A DNA stretch of 64,000 nt from Wyeomyia smithii (taxonomy: Eukaryota > Arthropoda > Insecta > Diptera > Culicidae). Location of the stretch: positions 172,970,912 through 173,034,911 of the forward strand of contig NC_073696.1 of the NCBI RefSeq assembly GCF_029784165.1. The letters are read 5' to 3'. Shown here in pieces: positions 29,573-41,394 of the stretch; position 1 is the first letter of the stretch; every line of letters begins with the position of its first letter. The position numbers and the translations under genes were made by a program. The notes beneath the pieces were generated by a model. The model did no database searches and was not told the DNA's origin. It saw nothing but the letters and a program-made list of their open reading frames with translations.

Positions 29573-30405
29573 GAAAAATTTAGTAGAGTATAACGGAAAC
29601 CGATAACTATTTCTTTGATTGATCTCAATCACTCTGCTTAGACGCTCGTTATAGATTTTCTAGATTTGCTCAATTCTTGTTGAGTAGTTTATATTTTTTA
29701 AGGTAGGTAACCATATTCATGAGATAATCTCTTAATCACTATCAATGCAGCAGCATTTCAGTTTTTCCTTGATTTCACGGAATAGAAGTCGTGTACCACT
29801 GCAATGATAGACGACGAGAGACCAGTGGCGCTCTGCTCCACATAATATGTAAATTATACTGAACGGTATTTTTGCTTTTACCAGCATGTTTTCTTTCAAG
29901 ACATCAGTTTTTATTATGCTCTGACAGCAGGTTTAGAAATTGTTCAAGTAAAAGGCTTGTTTCAAAACTTTCCGAAAGATCTTTACCTTCGAGACTTCAA
30001 ATAAGTCTAAGTTCATGGAAGCAAACTTAAACTGACCTGTTGGGACGGGGAACCTCTGTCCATTTTTTTTATATTGATACAGAGAATATCACAGGGAATG
30101 GTTGGTGTCCATTCACATCGTCTGTGCTAGGAATGCTCGCGTGTGATTGGTCAATTGTTCGCATGAATTTCCTTGTAACTTTTTATCAATTTTCACCGTT
30201 GAGCAATGAAATAATAATGATGACTATCGTATTATAAAATTGTTACACATTTTATCTATCCAACAGTATATTGTTTATGGTTATCTATCATGTGGTTATG
30301 CTGTTATTACCGTTTGAAGTCTGACGTAATATTTGCCAGTTGCGTTTCCTATTTTACAGAATGCATCCCAGTATAGAAAACAACGACGTAGTCCCACGTC
30401 AAAAT

Positions 30406-31240
30406 AAAATATTTCAAGTTGTTCGCATTTCAAAGCAAAATGGGAGGATGGCAAAAGCAAACTTTGCTTACGACTAGAAGACACGACTTCTCGTAGATAT
30501 TTGGTCCATTTTGACTAGAGAGATATATTGTAACTATAAGGGCTTTTCAATACTGAAGTAGGTGCAATCATGAAGCTGACAAATTCTGAAACGGCTCCTA
30601 AGCCTGTGTTAAAAAAAAAAAATTTCTCGAGAGTGCCTTCTTTGGATTGTGCAAAAAAAATTAAGCAACAAAATTGTCTATCTAAAAACTTATTTTGAAA
30701 AAAATCTTATATGAGATTTTTTTTTAAATATCACTTTTTTTTTTAAAAAAATTGTAGGATCTAAAAATTTATTTTTGTTTAATATTTTTTAATAAAAATT
30801 CAGAAATTTCCTGAAAATTCTTGTCATTGCAGAACGGGTATGGTCGCAGAGGCAACAAAATTATTCTATTGTGTGTGAAGACTGTGACTAATTGAGATTT
30901 TTCTGCCACTCTCGCGTGTTGTTATATTCTGATGCCTATCTAGGTACTTGCTGTTGTCCAAAGTTCTAAGAATGGTAGAAAATGCTACCGAGATAACAAT
31001 AGTGAAAGGGTGGTATCCAAGACATGACCGCATGTGTATGCTCTTTCTAATGCCCACGGTCCATACATTTTTTTTAGAATTTATATGGGCAGTTGTCCAC
31101 GGAGGGGGGGGGGGGTTAAAATCGTTGAAAAACTGTCCACGTGGTATGTGGATGACCCCTTTTGTATTTAAAATATGCTCGATTAAAAAACTTTATTTTT
31201 TAATTTTCATTTCCAATCCACATGATCGTTTGATATTTGA
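30406..31240. other. Unassigned AT-rich sequence with a poly(G) tract
   Basis: No gene is seen. A run of ten G at about 31105 lies within a fragment resembling a short element (GTCCACGGAGG ... GTCCACGTGG). Confidence 0.3.
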
Positions 31241-33060
31241 CGTTCGCGGTCTTTTTAACTGGGAATATTCCCAGTTAGCGAGCGCCCAGTTAAAAAGAAG
31301 CCCAGCGTGCCCAGTTAACGAATAGTTATTAAAAGATTTGCCCAAAACTGAACGCGGTCTAATCCAGAGGCCTATAAACGTCAACATTTTGCCTACCAAC
31401 CATAAATTCATCACGGCGTCAATATTTCGTTTCAAATGCTTACAAAACTTATCTTATTCATTGAAAGTGCACATTGTAATGAAAACAAAAGTTGAGTTCT
31501 TGTTTTTTCATCTCAAACGATACTTATTCGAGAATAAGTCTACCGACAAAATGTGATGTTTACTCTATTTCACTTGTTTTAGGGCAAACCAACCAAAAAG
31601 TGGGTACCAGAAACGCTGGTACCAGAATCAATGAGTGGTAGATGGTAAATGTATGAAGTTTCACAGCCACAAGAGCCCCCGGTCTAATCCAAACACCGCG
31701 CTTGAATCAAAGACCGCGCTAAGTTGCTAGATGCATGCTGTTTTTATTTGCATCAACCTTCGTTGTTAAAATATCGGGAAAATCCTTGAAGAAATCACAA
31801 CTGGCAATGGTGGAGACTGAAATGGATTACTATAAGGAACACATAAAACTATCGGATCATATACTCATTTGGTGGTATCTATTTTGAGCATTATGATATC
31901 CATCTATATTAGATTATTTTGTAAACCTGACACCCCTGACGCTGCCTTCAGTGTGCTGCCAAATCGAAGGTTGTTTTGATTTTGGAAAGGGTTGCCAAAA
32001 CAGGAAGATTTAATTTTGACTGTTTTATAGTGTCCCGAAGAAAATAAAATCGATTCGGCAACCAAGAGGGGCATTTGGTTTTAGAGTTGCGGAGCATAGT
32101 ACGGCGAAAAAGTTTCAGTGAAACTCACAATACTGTACCTGATAATTGGTATTCGCTCTCTGTAGTAATGTTTCTGTTATTTCTGTTTATATTCTGTAAT
32201 ATATTCTGCAAGGAAGAAATTTTCCGTCCAACATTTTTAGTTTATAGATTTGTTATACAGATTTTTTATTTCGTAATACAGATGTACAGATAATTTCGGA
32301 AAAAAATACAAAAATAAATGTGGCAACCCTGGTGGCAACAGGCCTTAGCACGCCTATGCTTTTGCACTGAGTTGTATGTGACCTTTTTGTGGCTCCATTT
32401 CCATTTTGAACCCACCGTGGTTCCATTACTTTGTTTGTTATTTTTCGGTCTAATAAAAATGGCGTCTTTTCATAAGCCTGCACGACAACGACTCAGTGCC
32501 TGTTTTGAAAAGCAGCTGCTGTGCCGCATAGTAGTTGTTCAGGTTCAACTGTGTCTCATTAACCCCCGTAATAGCGCACCACTCAGTGATCTCGTGTTCT
32601 CGTAAAATTCCATGTTATCAAATGAGTTTTTCAATATATTTTAAAATTATTGGTTATAAGATAATCTTACTCCACTCGAGGAGTGTCACTTAAATTTTCC
32701 GCTCTGGGTGTCACCCAGTCACGATACGCCACTGACCTCGCACTTTTTGTCAAGTAAAAAAAAGGTCAGTACCTATCTCAACAAATTGCGGATGTCTTTT
32801 TTTTTTTTTTTTTTTTATTCACCTATATGCGGATGTCTTCTCATAATTTCCAATATCTTCAGATTGTCTTCGAAATCAAGATTTCTTCGCAGCTTGTAAA
32901 ATGCCTTTAAATTGAAGATATGTATTCCAATCTGGGATCGCTGCGTAGGACTACGTCTTTGTTTTTTTTTGCTAGGTACATTTTATAAAAGAAGCTACAG
33001 AGCTAGTATCGAGCCACTTCTTTAGTGATTTTGTCACTGTTTTGAGCCTAGTCACTAAAA
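31241..33060. other. Intronic repeat debris
   Basis: CGCGGTCT words occur at 31245, 31354 and (complement) 31705, a GGTTGCCAAA-type end near 31987, and a GATACGCCACTG end near 32716. All look like termini of small DNA elements, but I could not pair them with confidence. There is no coding sequence. Confidence 0.3.
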
Positions 33061-33062
33061 AG

Positions 33063-33275
33063 CAAAGCCTTGGTGCTACATTCCGATTCGGAACTTGACC
33101 TTCTGTTTTTTTACTATACACAGACTTCGCAACCGACTATTTAGTGTACAGGACAATTGCAGGGCTAGCGCTACGATCCTACTGACACTAACAGTCTCTC
33201 CCAAGCCGAGATTCGAACCTACGACAACTGGCTTGTTGGACCAGCATCGTACCTCGAGACCATCTGGGAGAGCTA
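33063..33275 (-). mobile_element. SINE family S2, copy 4 (- strand)
   Basis: A near-complete S2 in reverse: AAAGCAAAGCC tail, CATTCCGATTCGGAACTTGAC, then the head with ATTCGAACCTACGAC (complement of a B box), ending ACCATCTGGGAGAG. It is inserted within the decayed GTCAC array (33010-33370). Confidence 0.88.
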
Positions 33276-33439
33276 GAGCTTAGTCATTATTCACACCAAA
33301 AATTACTATTTTACAAGAAAATTGCCACTAAAGTTACTATTTTAGCTTTGAATGAGAAAGATTACTTTCTGTATGAAAAATACATTGGAAAGAGTACTAC
33401 TCATTAATCGAATATATGGACAACTGGTTCGTTTGACTT

Positions 33440-35545
33440 TTTCATCATGCAATCATGCTGTCTTCGTAATACAGCGAATGAATGGAAAATTTAAAAAATT
33501 GTCAAGAAAAAAACAAAAATGGAATTGTTGATTGCTGCGATTTTTTGCTGGAACTTGTTAATAATTTTGTTTAAAATATCTTCTTATGTTTGAACTTTGT
33601 AAGGGCTTCCATATTATTTTGAAAGTATGATCCATATTATAGATTTGATTCATTCAAAGTTAAATAAGACAAATCCATTCATTATGATGAAAACGTAAGT
33701 ATTATTGGATTTGGTTTTTGAGGATATAGAGTTAATTCTGACTTTGGCGCATTACGAGAAATTCTTGGTGCTTCTTCAACAAGCGCGATATGCTTGTGCT
33801 TTGTCAAATATGAGCAATTCTCGCTGAAACTAGGCCACTAGGTGCACAAGGGCTTTCAAATTTGATATAAATGCACATAGTTATGAGAAATAGAGAAAAA
33901 TGATAATGCCATTTTTATTTGATCGAATTTGTTGACCCCTTGGTCACCAAGGGGTGAAACAGTTTTCGGAAAAGTTGAAATTTTAGCAATTCTTGGTGTA
34001 TTATTCGAGCTATATCTCTAAAATTCGTTATGTAAAGTACTACAAGTAGCACTTTTCTGTAAAGAGGAATGATAGGGCTTTCATTTGAAGTGATCGGAAT
34101 TCAGGCCGCCATCTTGAATTTGGCCGCCATCTTGGATTATATCAGAAAAATGCAATTTTTACCATGTTCGCAACTACCGATTTTCGATCTGAGACCAGCA
34201 TTGGGAAGCTGAGAAAAAATTCTATAAGATGAAAGAAAAAAATTTGGTGAGCATCAGTGTTAACCCATCAATTAAAGCTATTTTCCAAGCTGAGTTTCAA
34301 AATATTCATCGTACATCGCGCGATCAACGTAGTAACCTGTCCACATTTTTTGCACGGTAAATTTTGAATCGCAGGTAGAATTACTGCCTATCAGAAGCGT
34401 AAGTAGAAAAAAAATCGATATATTTGAGGTTTTTTATAATATGTGTAGTTATATGAATTTTCGCGACACCATCACCGAAGAATAATGAGAGTAAAGGTAA
34501 ACAAACTTAATTTTGTTTCTCCTCTCTTTTCTTCCTATACTGCAGCGACTATCGATGCAGATGATGATTTCACATAACACTGTTTGTTTCATATAGGCTC
34601 CACCTCTTGCGCTTTTTCGGTTTTTTGCAAGTTAAATAAAAGTAACGGATGCGAATTATTACAATCTTTGAATGCTGCGTTGAGAGATGCATTTGCTTCA
34701 TTGCAACAATGTGTGCTGCTTGGGGGACATATATGAACATAACATGTGCATCTACTTGGTCTCAGTAGACAGGTTACTACGTTGATCGCGCGATGTACGA
34801 TGAATATTTTGAAACTCAGCTTGGAAAATAGCTTCAATTGATGGGTTAACACTGATGCTCACCAAATTTTTTTTCTTGCATCTTATAGCATTTTTTCTCA
34901 GCTTTCCAATGCTGGTCTCAGATCGAAAATCGGTAGTTGCGAACACGGTCAAAATTGCATATTTCTGATGTAATCCAAGATGGCGGCTTAAATTCTGATC
35001 ACTTCAAATGAAAGCCCTATCATTTCTCATTACAGAAAAGTGCTACTTGTAGTACTTTACAAAACGAATTTTAGAGATATAGCTCAAATAATACATCAGG
35101 AATTGCTAAAATTTCAACTTTTCTGAAAACTGTTTCGCCCCTTGGTGACCAAGGGGTCAACAAATTCGATCAAACAAAAATGGCATTATCATTTTTTCTC
35201 TATTTCTAATTACTATGTGCATTTATATCAAATTTGAAAGACCTTGTGCATCTAGTGGCCTAGTTTCAGCGAGAATTGCTCATATATGTTGTTTGAACGA
35301 AAAAATACTACAGGCATAAAATCGTCAGATATAAACGATATTCTTTCGAGTGTTGTTGAATATATTTCAAAAATTAATTTCCAGGGGAGGCTGAAAATAA
35401 AAATACGGACAGTCGCTGAGCAAACACATTGATTCTGTCTGCAGACTCTGTATATTTTGTAACACAAAATCCCCTAATTACAGTGTTTAGTCCCACGTCA
35501 ACATTTCATACAACCCTAGGGCTGTATACCTTGTAGTATTTCTCT
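33440..35545 (-). repeat. Dispersed repeat R2, copy C (- strand, truncated)
   Basis: The reverse complement of 41395-42000 (and of 25975-26530), ending at 35545 with the same AGTCCCACGTCA ... GGGCTGTATACCTTGTAGTA terminus. It is interrupted by a 1.47-kb foldback. Confidence 0.8.
33811..35282. mobile_element. 1.47-kb foldback element with ~520-bp inverted repeats
   Basis: Arms 33811-34342 and about 34767-35282 are inverted copies (ends TGAGCAATTCTCGCTGAAAC / complement), separated by a ~420-bp unique centre. TA flanks both sides (33809-33810, 35283-35284). R2 copies A and B show continuous sequence at this point. No transposase is encoded; short frames in the centre have no recognised domain. 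Confidence 0.88.
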
Positions 35546-36174
35546 GCCAGCACATATTTTCAGATTGTAAAATTGATTTAGCAAACTTCAACAATTATTT
35601 ATTGAATTTCCCAATCCGCGGACACTACTTCAATCACCCCGCACCTACTTTAAGCAGTTTGCATCTGTTTTGCAGGGGTTTTTCTTCAGCAGTCAAATAG
35701 CCCCTGAATTGCTACAATCCTGGTTGATTTTTTTCGATTGATATTTATTCAAAAATTTCTTTGTGACGAACGATATGTATTCGTAAGACACCTGGATAAT
35801 CAGAGTTTCTCTTTCCGTCATCAAAATTGTCGATAATGATCAAAATTTAAGAGTTTGTGACCCGTTTTATTCGACTGAATGTAATAGGCGCCACTGATTA
35901 AACCATTCCTCACCCTACAATCATTTCCACCAATCATTCCGCACATATTACAAAAGTTCCTATCAATGGACAACGTAATTCTAATTCCCTAACAACAACA
36001 AAAATATTCGGCAACCTATGTTCTAAACACATATTTCAGAAGTAATATGATCCAATAATGAATTTTAAAGCTGCATTGCCATAAACGTATAGCTTTTCTA
36101 ATATGTACTAGTTCTAACTCTAACGTAGAATCATATTTTACAACATTCTGCTATGGGGGTGCTAATTGAAATAC
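35546..36174. other. Unassigned sequence
   Basis: No gene or repeat partner was found. Confidence 0.3.
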
Positions 36175-36470
36175 CGAAAACATCGAGAGTATTTCCGGAA
36201 TATAGATCATGTCCTAAAGCCGGAAATCGACTCCAGACATTTTGAAATCCAAGATGGTAATTTCCGATTTTCGTAAAACAGTCTTAAACGACTAAATACC
36301 ACCTAATATGGGTATTTATTTATTTATTTCTGTCAAGCAAATATAGACTACAGTTATGATAATACAATGTTTTCTTATATTCTATACATTATTTCCGGAA
36401 TCAAAACAATGCTTAGAGTCCGGATATTGACTCCGAACGTCATTTTGATATCTAAAATCTTTTTGAAGCT
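36175..36470. repeat. ~125-bp minisatellite, isolated units
   Basis: Words such as CAAGATGGTAATTTCCG and ACCTAATATGGGTATTT identify two diverged units of the family seen at 11690 and 53490. Confidence 0.65.
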
Positions 36471-36954
36471 ACTATGCAGGCTAATTTAAAAGAAGCCTAG
36501 GTAAGTGATGCTTAACCACTCATTCTAGACTAGCAGCTACCCAAAACTTAAATAAGCAAACATTGAAGTTTAGTTTGCTCTTAAAATTAAATTGCATCAA
36601 TTGTTTGAAAAATAGTTTGTGTTTTATGGCTCAACTATCAGGAAATCTATGAAAAATATTAAACAATGAAAATTATGTCGAATTCGTTTTCGCAGTGTAG
36701 TTACACTGTCCCGGACTACACTTTGCAGCTCGAAAAAAACATTTTCAGTGTAGTTGCATTTGTATGCGTAATAATAGGGATAGCTGTCATTTTGTTTTGT
36801 GTTGGTCATTATCGCCTTCATCTTTTTGTCTCGTTTCCATTTCATATTTCCATCTCGCAAATGTGCTGAAAAAGATTTACCTGACAGACACTTTACCATG
36901 TGAAACGAGAACCAAAACAAACCAGATTGGACACATACGTCTGGAAATGTTAAA

Positions 36955-37215
36955 AAACAATATCGCACGCTTAGCCTTGGGGCTAATAGCGGTCTCGATC
37001 ACTAAGATTAGTTGAGAGAATTCGTTACCGATATTGTTTTTGGCACATTTTGTATGTGTAGGATAAGTACAACGATACACCGTGCACCAGTGCTGAGTCG
37101 AGAAAATTTCCAGCTCGAAAAGATCCTCGACTCGTTCGGGAATCGAATCCGATATCACAACCGTGTGGGAGAGCTAGCCGACCGACATCGCTAACCACAG
37201 AGCCACGGGGACCAC
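36955..37215 (-). mobile_element. SINE family S1, - strand copy
   Basis: The full S1 in reverse: AACAATATCGCACGC tail, body, then the head with GGGAATCGAATCC (complement of B box) ending GGGGACCAC. Close to the 7684-7930 and 54652-54912 copies. Confidence 0.9.
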
Positions 37216-37432
37216 AGCTGGTCTCCCAATCTCCCAGCTGGTCTCGAGGTACGATGCTGGCCTAACAAGCCAGTCGTCGTATGTTCGAGTCCCGGCTCGG
37301 GAAAGACTGTTAGTGTCAGTAGGATCGTAGCGCTAGCCCCGCAATTGTCCTGTACACTCAACAGTCGGCTTCGAAGTCTGTGTATAGTAAAACAGAAGGT
37401 CGAGTTCCGATACGGAATGTAGCAATGTAGTC
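37216..37432 (+). mobile_element. SINE family S2, copy 5
   Basis: The best-preserved S2: CTGGTCTCGAGGTACGATGC, B box GTTCGAGTCCC, body GTCAGTAGGATCGTAGCGC and GTCGAGTTCCGATACGG. It starts directly at the 5' end of the S1 copy, in opposite orientation. Confidence 0.9.
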
Positions 37433-37509
37433 CGGAAAATGAAAAAAAAAACATTTACGGGCTAAAAAGTATAGTCCGAGTGTAGCGAAAACGAATTCGA
37501 CATTAGTTA

Positions 37510-39600
37510 AAAAGCAGAAAGAAAGAGACAAAAGAAGAGAGTTGAGGGAAAATTGTAACTGTAATTTACCGCTTCAGATTATTAAATGCGCGAACGGATG
37601 ATAATCCATATGGTTCAACGTGACTATATTCCGAACTAGTTGTAAGGAACTTTTTATTGTTATTGATAATGCGGGTACACCAATCGAGTGCATTTCCTAA
37701 CATACAGTAAGCGGCAGAAAAAAATGCGAAAATGTTCAAACGTTAGTATTGGCTTAGTTTGTGTATCTAATGACCTGTTTTGATGGACATTATATTTGTT
37801 TTCATTTACTTCTGAGTGCTGCACCAGAATATTGAAATCGGTTTATTGCAAATACAGAGGCGACGCGTGACAAAGTTCAATCAACCTTTGTAACAAAGTT
37901 CAATCAACCTTTGTAACATTGAAACAACAGTATTGTGATAACAGATTTAAAAGATTTTATTTCTCTGCATTTATCTATGTGGCAAAGGAATCCTACGGTC
38001 TATTATGAGCGCGAACTTTTAGATAATTTTCTCGTAGAATAATGATTTCTGCATCATTTTATAGAGGAAATTTTTTTCACAGCTGTCATCATGATTGCCA
38101 ATTGTCGATTCTGGCCCGATTTCAACTGCAAATAACTCTTGATCCGTCAAAGAACTGATAAAGTTCGTTCGACGGATGCCGTTGTGTTAGGCAATGCCAG
38201 TATCATTCTGCCAGCAGCAGGGGTTCAGATAAAGTTTTATGCAGGTTTTGTCCAACGATAATCAAAATTATGTTTATGATCTTTTTGCCTCTAAACTCCC
38301 CGCGTTAGTAAAGAACTCAGCTTTATTTATCGAATTTTGGTTCAATGCAAAATCGTTTCCTTAAACAATGTTAAAATTTAAAACTAAAAAGTAAGCAGCG
38401 CGTATAAAGGCAAACGTACGGACTATACAACGTTCAAGTTTTCGAATGAACAAAATGGATGAAAAGGCTTGAATGACAACCAAAATAAATGAATCTGCTA
38501 CGAAAGCTCTGAAAATTGAGAACTGCGTACTCTCGCGGCCACATGGTCTCTCTCAAATTTCAATGACGTCGAGAGAAGAAACAGAAAGGCATAACTAAAC
38601 AGACGAGAAGACACTGCGGAGAGATGGTGTGTAATGAATGTTTTCTCTCATCACCATCAGCTTCGTTCAACAATGAGCTTGAACCAAAAATGTCATTTTC
38701 ACGCAAGGCGTTGCATCAGTAGTGGTGAACACAACAAACTACGTTTGCCCTGTTGCAGAGAAGTGTTCGAACGACGCTAGGTTCAAATGAAAAGCCTGAA
38801 CAAACGGTAGTCGTTACTGAGTGTGGGTTGCGTTGCGTGTGAGTTGTAAGGCGTAATCTGACGTGTAGCCCATCAGGTTACATTCTTCTCGGCGCATAAG
38901 ATTCCACTTAGTTATAAACAGAATAAAGATGTTCGAGATAACATTGAAATTACAAATAAATTACTTTCGATGATTTTTTATCCACTCTACAAATGCGAAA
39001 CGGTTCACTTTTTTCTGAGATTCTCTAGATTGTCCTATGTCTAAATTAAGAGATTGACTAGATTGTCCTATGAACAGTTTGAACAGGTGGAAGAGACGCC
39101 TCTGATTGCAAATAAGTGAAAATTAGAGATACTCAGAGAGAGAGAGATAAGCAATAAAAAAAACGCCAATTTGGCAACTAGGTTTCACATGTCAGAGGTG
39201 CTAGATCTCTTCTCAAAGGGCAAAGTTTGTCTAACTTTTTCATTCGACTCGTATAAATGATGGTGGCGGTGGGTGTCCAGGCGAATAATAAAGTGCATCA
39301 CAAAAACTGTGAAGGTGTTAAATTTTTTGTTTATGTTTAATTTTCTATACTTTCACCATAATAATTGATCATTATTTTGTTGATCATACACAAGGTTTAT
39401 GAACCACCAGTTAAAAATTACTTTGATAAAGCAATTTTGGAGCATTGCAAAAGAACATAGAAAACGTGTGGAAGTAAATATATCCTTTATTGTACCTGAT
39501 TGCAATACCTCTCAATGTGTTACCTTTCTTGTTCGTTTGGCTCACAACATTCTCTCCGCATATCTCTCCCTCTGAGTATTGCTAGTGAAAATGTACGCCA
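37510..39600. other. Unassigned intronic sequence
   Basis: About 2 kb with no internal match to other parts of the window. There is some simple sequence (CAACCTTTGTAACAAAGTT duplicated near 37880-37920, a GAGAGA tract at 39134). No coding features. It could hold regulatory DNA of Medea but nothing proves this. Confidence 0.3.
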
Positions 39601-40265
39601 AAGAAGTGACTACGAGTTTACCCAGCCTTTTGGCATCGCGCCATGTTTCAAAGGTTAATATCTCAACGTATGTGTAAACGAGAGAGCGTATCACCGCCAC
39701 TCAGTAGCGTAGCTAGGGGGGTGCGGTTGGTGCGGTCCGCACCAGGCCCACCACTCAAAGGGTCTTGCGAACACCGAACCGGTCAACATGCCCATGCACA
39801 TCTGAACTCAACCTCATGTATTTGTACTCGCCACTCTGCCTTCGTGATCCACACGGACAGAGTAAACGTGATACCGATGTTCATTTTTAACATGATTTGT
39901 GATTCGACTGGCACCGAAGTTGAATGTTTTCCGATCGCAGAAAACATTCGATGCAACGTGGAAACACGTAACAAAGGAGCGATTTTTTGCGATGCTGAAA
40001 ACGCTGTCTAGGGTATTTGTTTAATTATTCATCTCATTAGGCCGACGTTCACGAAGAATGCATGGAGTAAACACCAGATTTACATAAAATCGTTGAATAT
40101 ATAAACAAAATATGATTACATGCTCTCATAGAATCGCCCATCAATGAAAATTTGGTAAACTTAGTTAGTTCTATCCTAAATTTTAAAAAAATCCATTTTT
40201 CACAACACTCCCTAAACAACACTCTCAAAACCTCATCTCACGACGCCCCCATATTCATAACACAG
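39601..40265. repeat. Repeat fragments
   Basis: 39640-39705 matches part of the MITE at 271-461 (AACGAGAGAGCGTATCACCGCC). An AGTAGCGTAGCTAGGGGGG word near 39703 looks like a transposon end. The 122-aa frame beginning at 39643 spans these repeats and is not a gene. Confidence 0.45.
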
Positions 40266-41130
40266 TTACATACCATACCAAACAGTCCCAAGCCGTGGTG
40301 TGGCCTTTGCTGTACGTAAGAGTCGTCTCCATTCCACTCGGTTCATGGCTGCAGTTCGCCAGCACTGCAGTTTGCGTAGGGTCCGCAGGTCGTCTTCCAC
40401 CTGATCGATCCACCTTGCCCGCTGTGCACCTCTTCGTCTGGTCCCTGACGGATTGGTTTCAAGAACCATCTTCACCGGGCTGTCGTCTGACATCCTTACA
40501 ACATGCCCAGCCCACCGCAACTTGCCTATCTTAGCGGTGTGGACGATAGATAGCTCCCCAAGCAGCTCCTGCAGTTTGTGGTTCATTCGCCTTCTCCACA
40601 CTCCGTTTTCTATCTGCAGTCCACCGAAGATGGTACGCAACACCTTCCGCTCGAAGACCGCAAGGGCGCGTTGGTCTTCCACAAGCTTAGTCCATGTCTC
40701 ATGCCCGTAGAGGACTACCGGTCTGATCAGCGTCTCGACGAATTCTACTCAATCGGAGCGTCCTCCGGAGACCAAAGTATGCACGATTTACTACCATAAT
40801 GCGCCGTTGAATTTCTCTGCTGGTATCGTTGTCGGCAGTTACCAGTGAGCCCAGATACACGAACTCATCAACCACCTCGATTTCATCACCACCAATTTGA
40901 ACTCGAGGAGGAAGGTTAGTACTGTCCTCTCGTGAACCTCGTGAACCTTCCTTTCATGTACTTTGTCTTCGATGCATTGATGCGATGCGAAACCAAACAG
41001 TTGAACCGACTTTTGGAATATCGTGCCACTCGTTTTTCCAGGGCAATGTTAAACAGTAGGCACGAGAGACCATCACCTTGCGTTAGACCTTTTCGGGTTT
41101 CACTCGATCCATCGTCGCTTTGAACAACTT
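40266..41130 (-). pseudogene. Non-LTR retrotransposon RT C-terminal fragment
   Basis: A 138-residue frame (40266-40682) carries the C-terminal features of LINE ORF2: FERKVLRTIFGG, KLRWAGHVVRMSDDSP, RARWIDQVEDDLRTL and NRVEWRRLL. Upstream in other phases to 41130 is the preceding part, with GDEIEVVDEFVYLGSLVTAD and IQRRIMVVNRAYFGLRR, broken by a frameshift near 40725. The catalytic RT core is absent. It is not from the jockey-type element at 57.9 kb. RTE-like or CR1-like ancestry is possible but not settled. Confidence 0.85.
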
Positions 41131-41394
41131 CATCACACAGTTAATCACTTTGTTAATGAACGTAGCCGCATACCGTTGTAGTAGCTTACCTAGGTATCCG
41201 CTGTAGTTGTTTACGCGCAAAATGGCAGTCTAGGTATTCACTGCAGTACTGTCGATTTATGTCAATTATGTCGGAATTACTCAAATTTAATGCTTGTTTT
41301 TGGTGAACATTTTGAAAATCAAAGTGTTCTTAGTGTAGTGAGTGATTTTGTTTAGTGATTATTACAAAATGTAGTCCGCAAATGATAAAAATAC

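Larger units (their letters stand above)
26614..29666 (-). mobile_element. Penelope-like element (PLE), composite insertion
   Basis: A 12-bp duplication TGCTCAATTCTT (26602-26613, 29667-29678) bounds the unit. In + coordinates it has: a terminal repeat truncated at its outer end (26614-26743), the coding body on the - strand (26808-29258), a second terminal repeat (29209-29382), an inverted RT fragment (29383-29572) and a truncated inverted terminal repeat (29573-29666). The paralogous R2 copy B at 42645-42675 gives the unfilled site. Snap-back ends and pseudo-LTRs are usual for Penelope-like elements. Confidence 0.9.
25975..30405 (+). repeat. ~2-kb dispersed repeat R2, copy A (split by the PLE)
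   Basis: Segments 25975-26601 and 29679-30405 together match 41395-43350 (copy B), and the left part also matches copy C on the - strand (33440-35545). It starts near ACTACAAGGTATACAGCCCTA and GACGTGGGACTAAACAC, and ends with TAGTCCCACGTCA, an inverted match to the left terminal word. No conserved ORF is seen, so it is a non-autonomous DNA element by inference. Confidence 0.82.
36676..37502. mobile_element. TTA-flanked MITE carrying two SINEs
   Basis: Ends TGTCGAATTCGTTTTCGC and its complement are flanked by TTA (36673-36675, 37503-37505), the 3-bp target typical of PIF/Harbinger-type elements. Of the 827 bp, about 475 bp are an S1 SINE (-) and an S2 SINE (+) inserted back to back. Confidence 0.85.

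Noticed and set aside
25975..30405. LTR retrotransposon with the 165-bp repeats as LTRs
   Set aside because: The enzymes are Penelope-type RT and GIY-YIG; there is no gag, protease, integrase, primer-binding site or polypurine tract.
39643..40011. 122-aa frame
   Set aside because: It runs through MITE-related and other repeat fragments with no domain.
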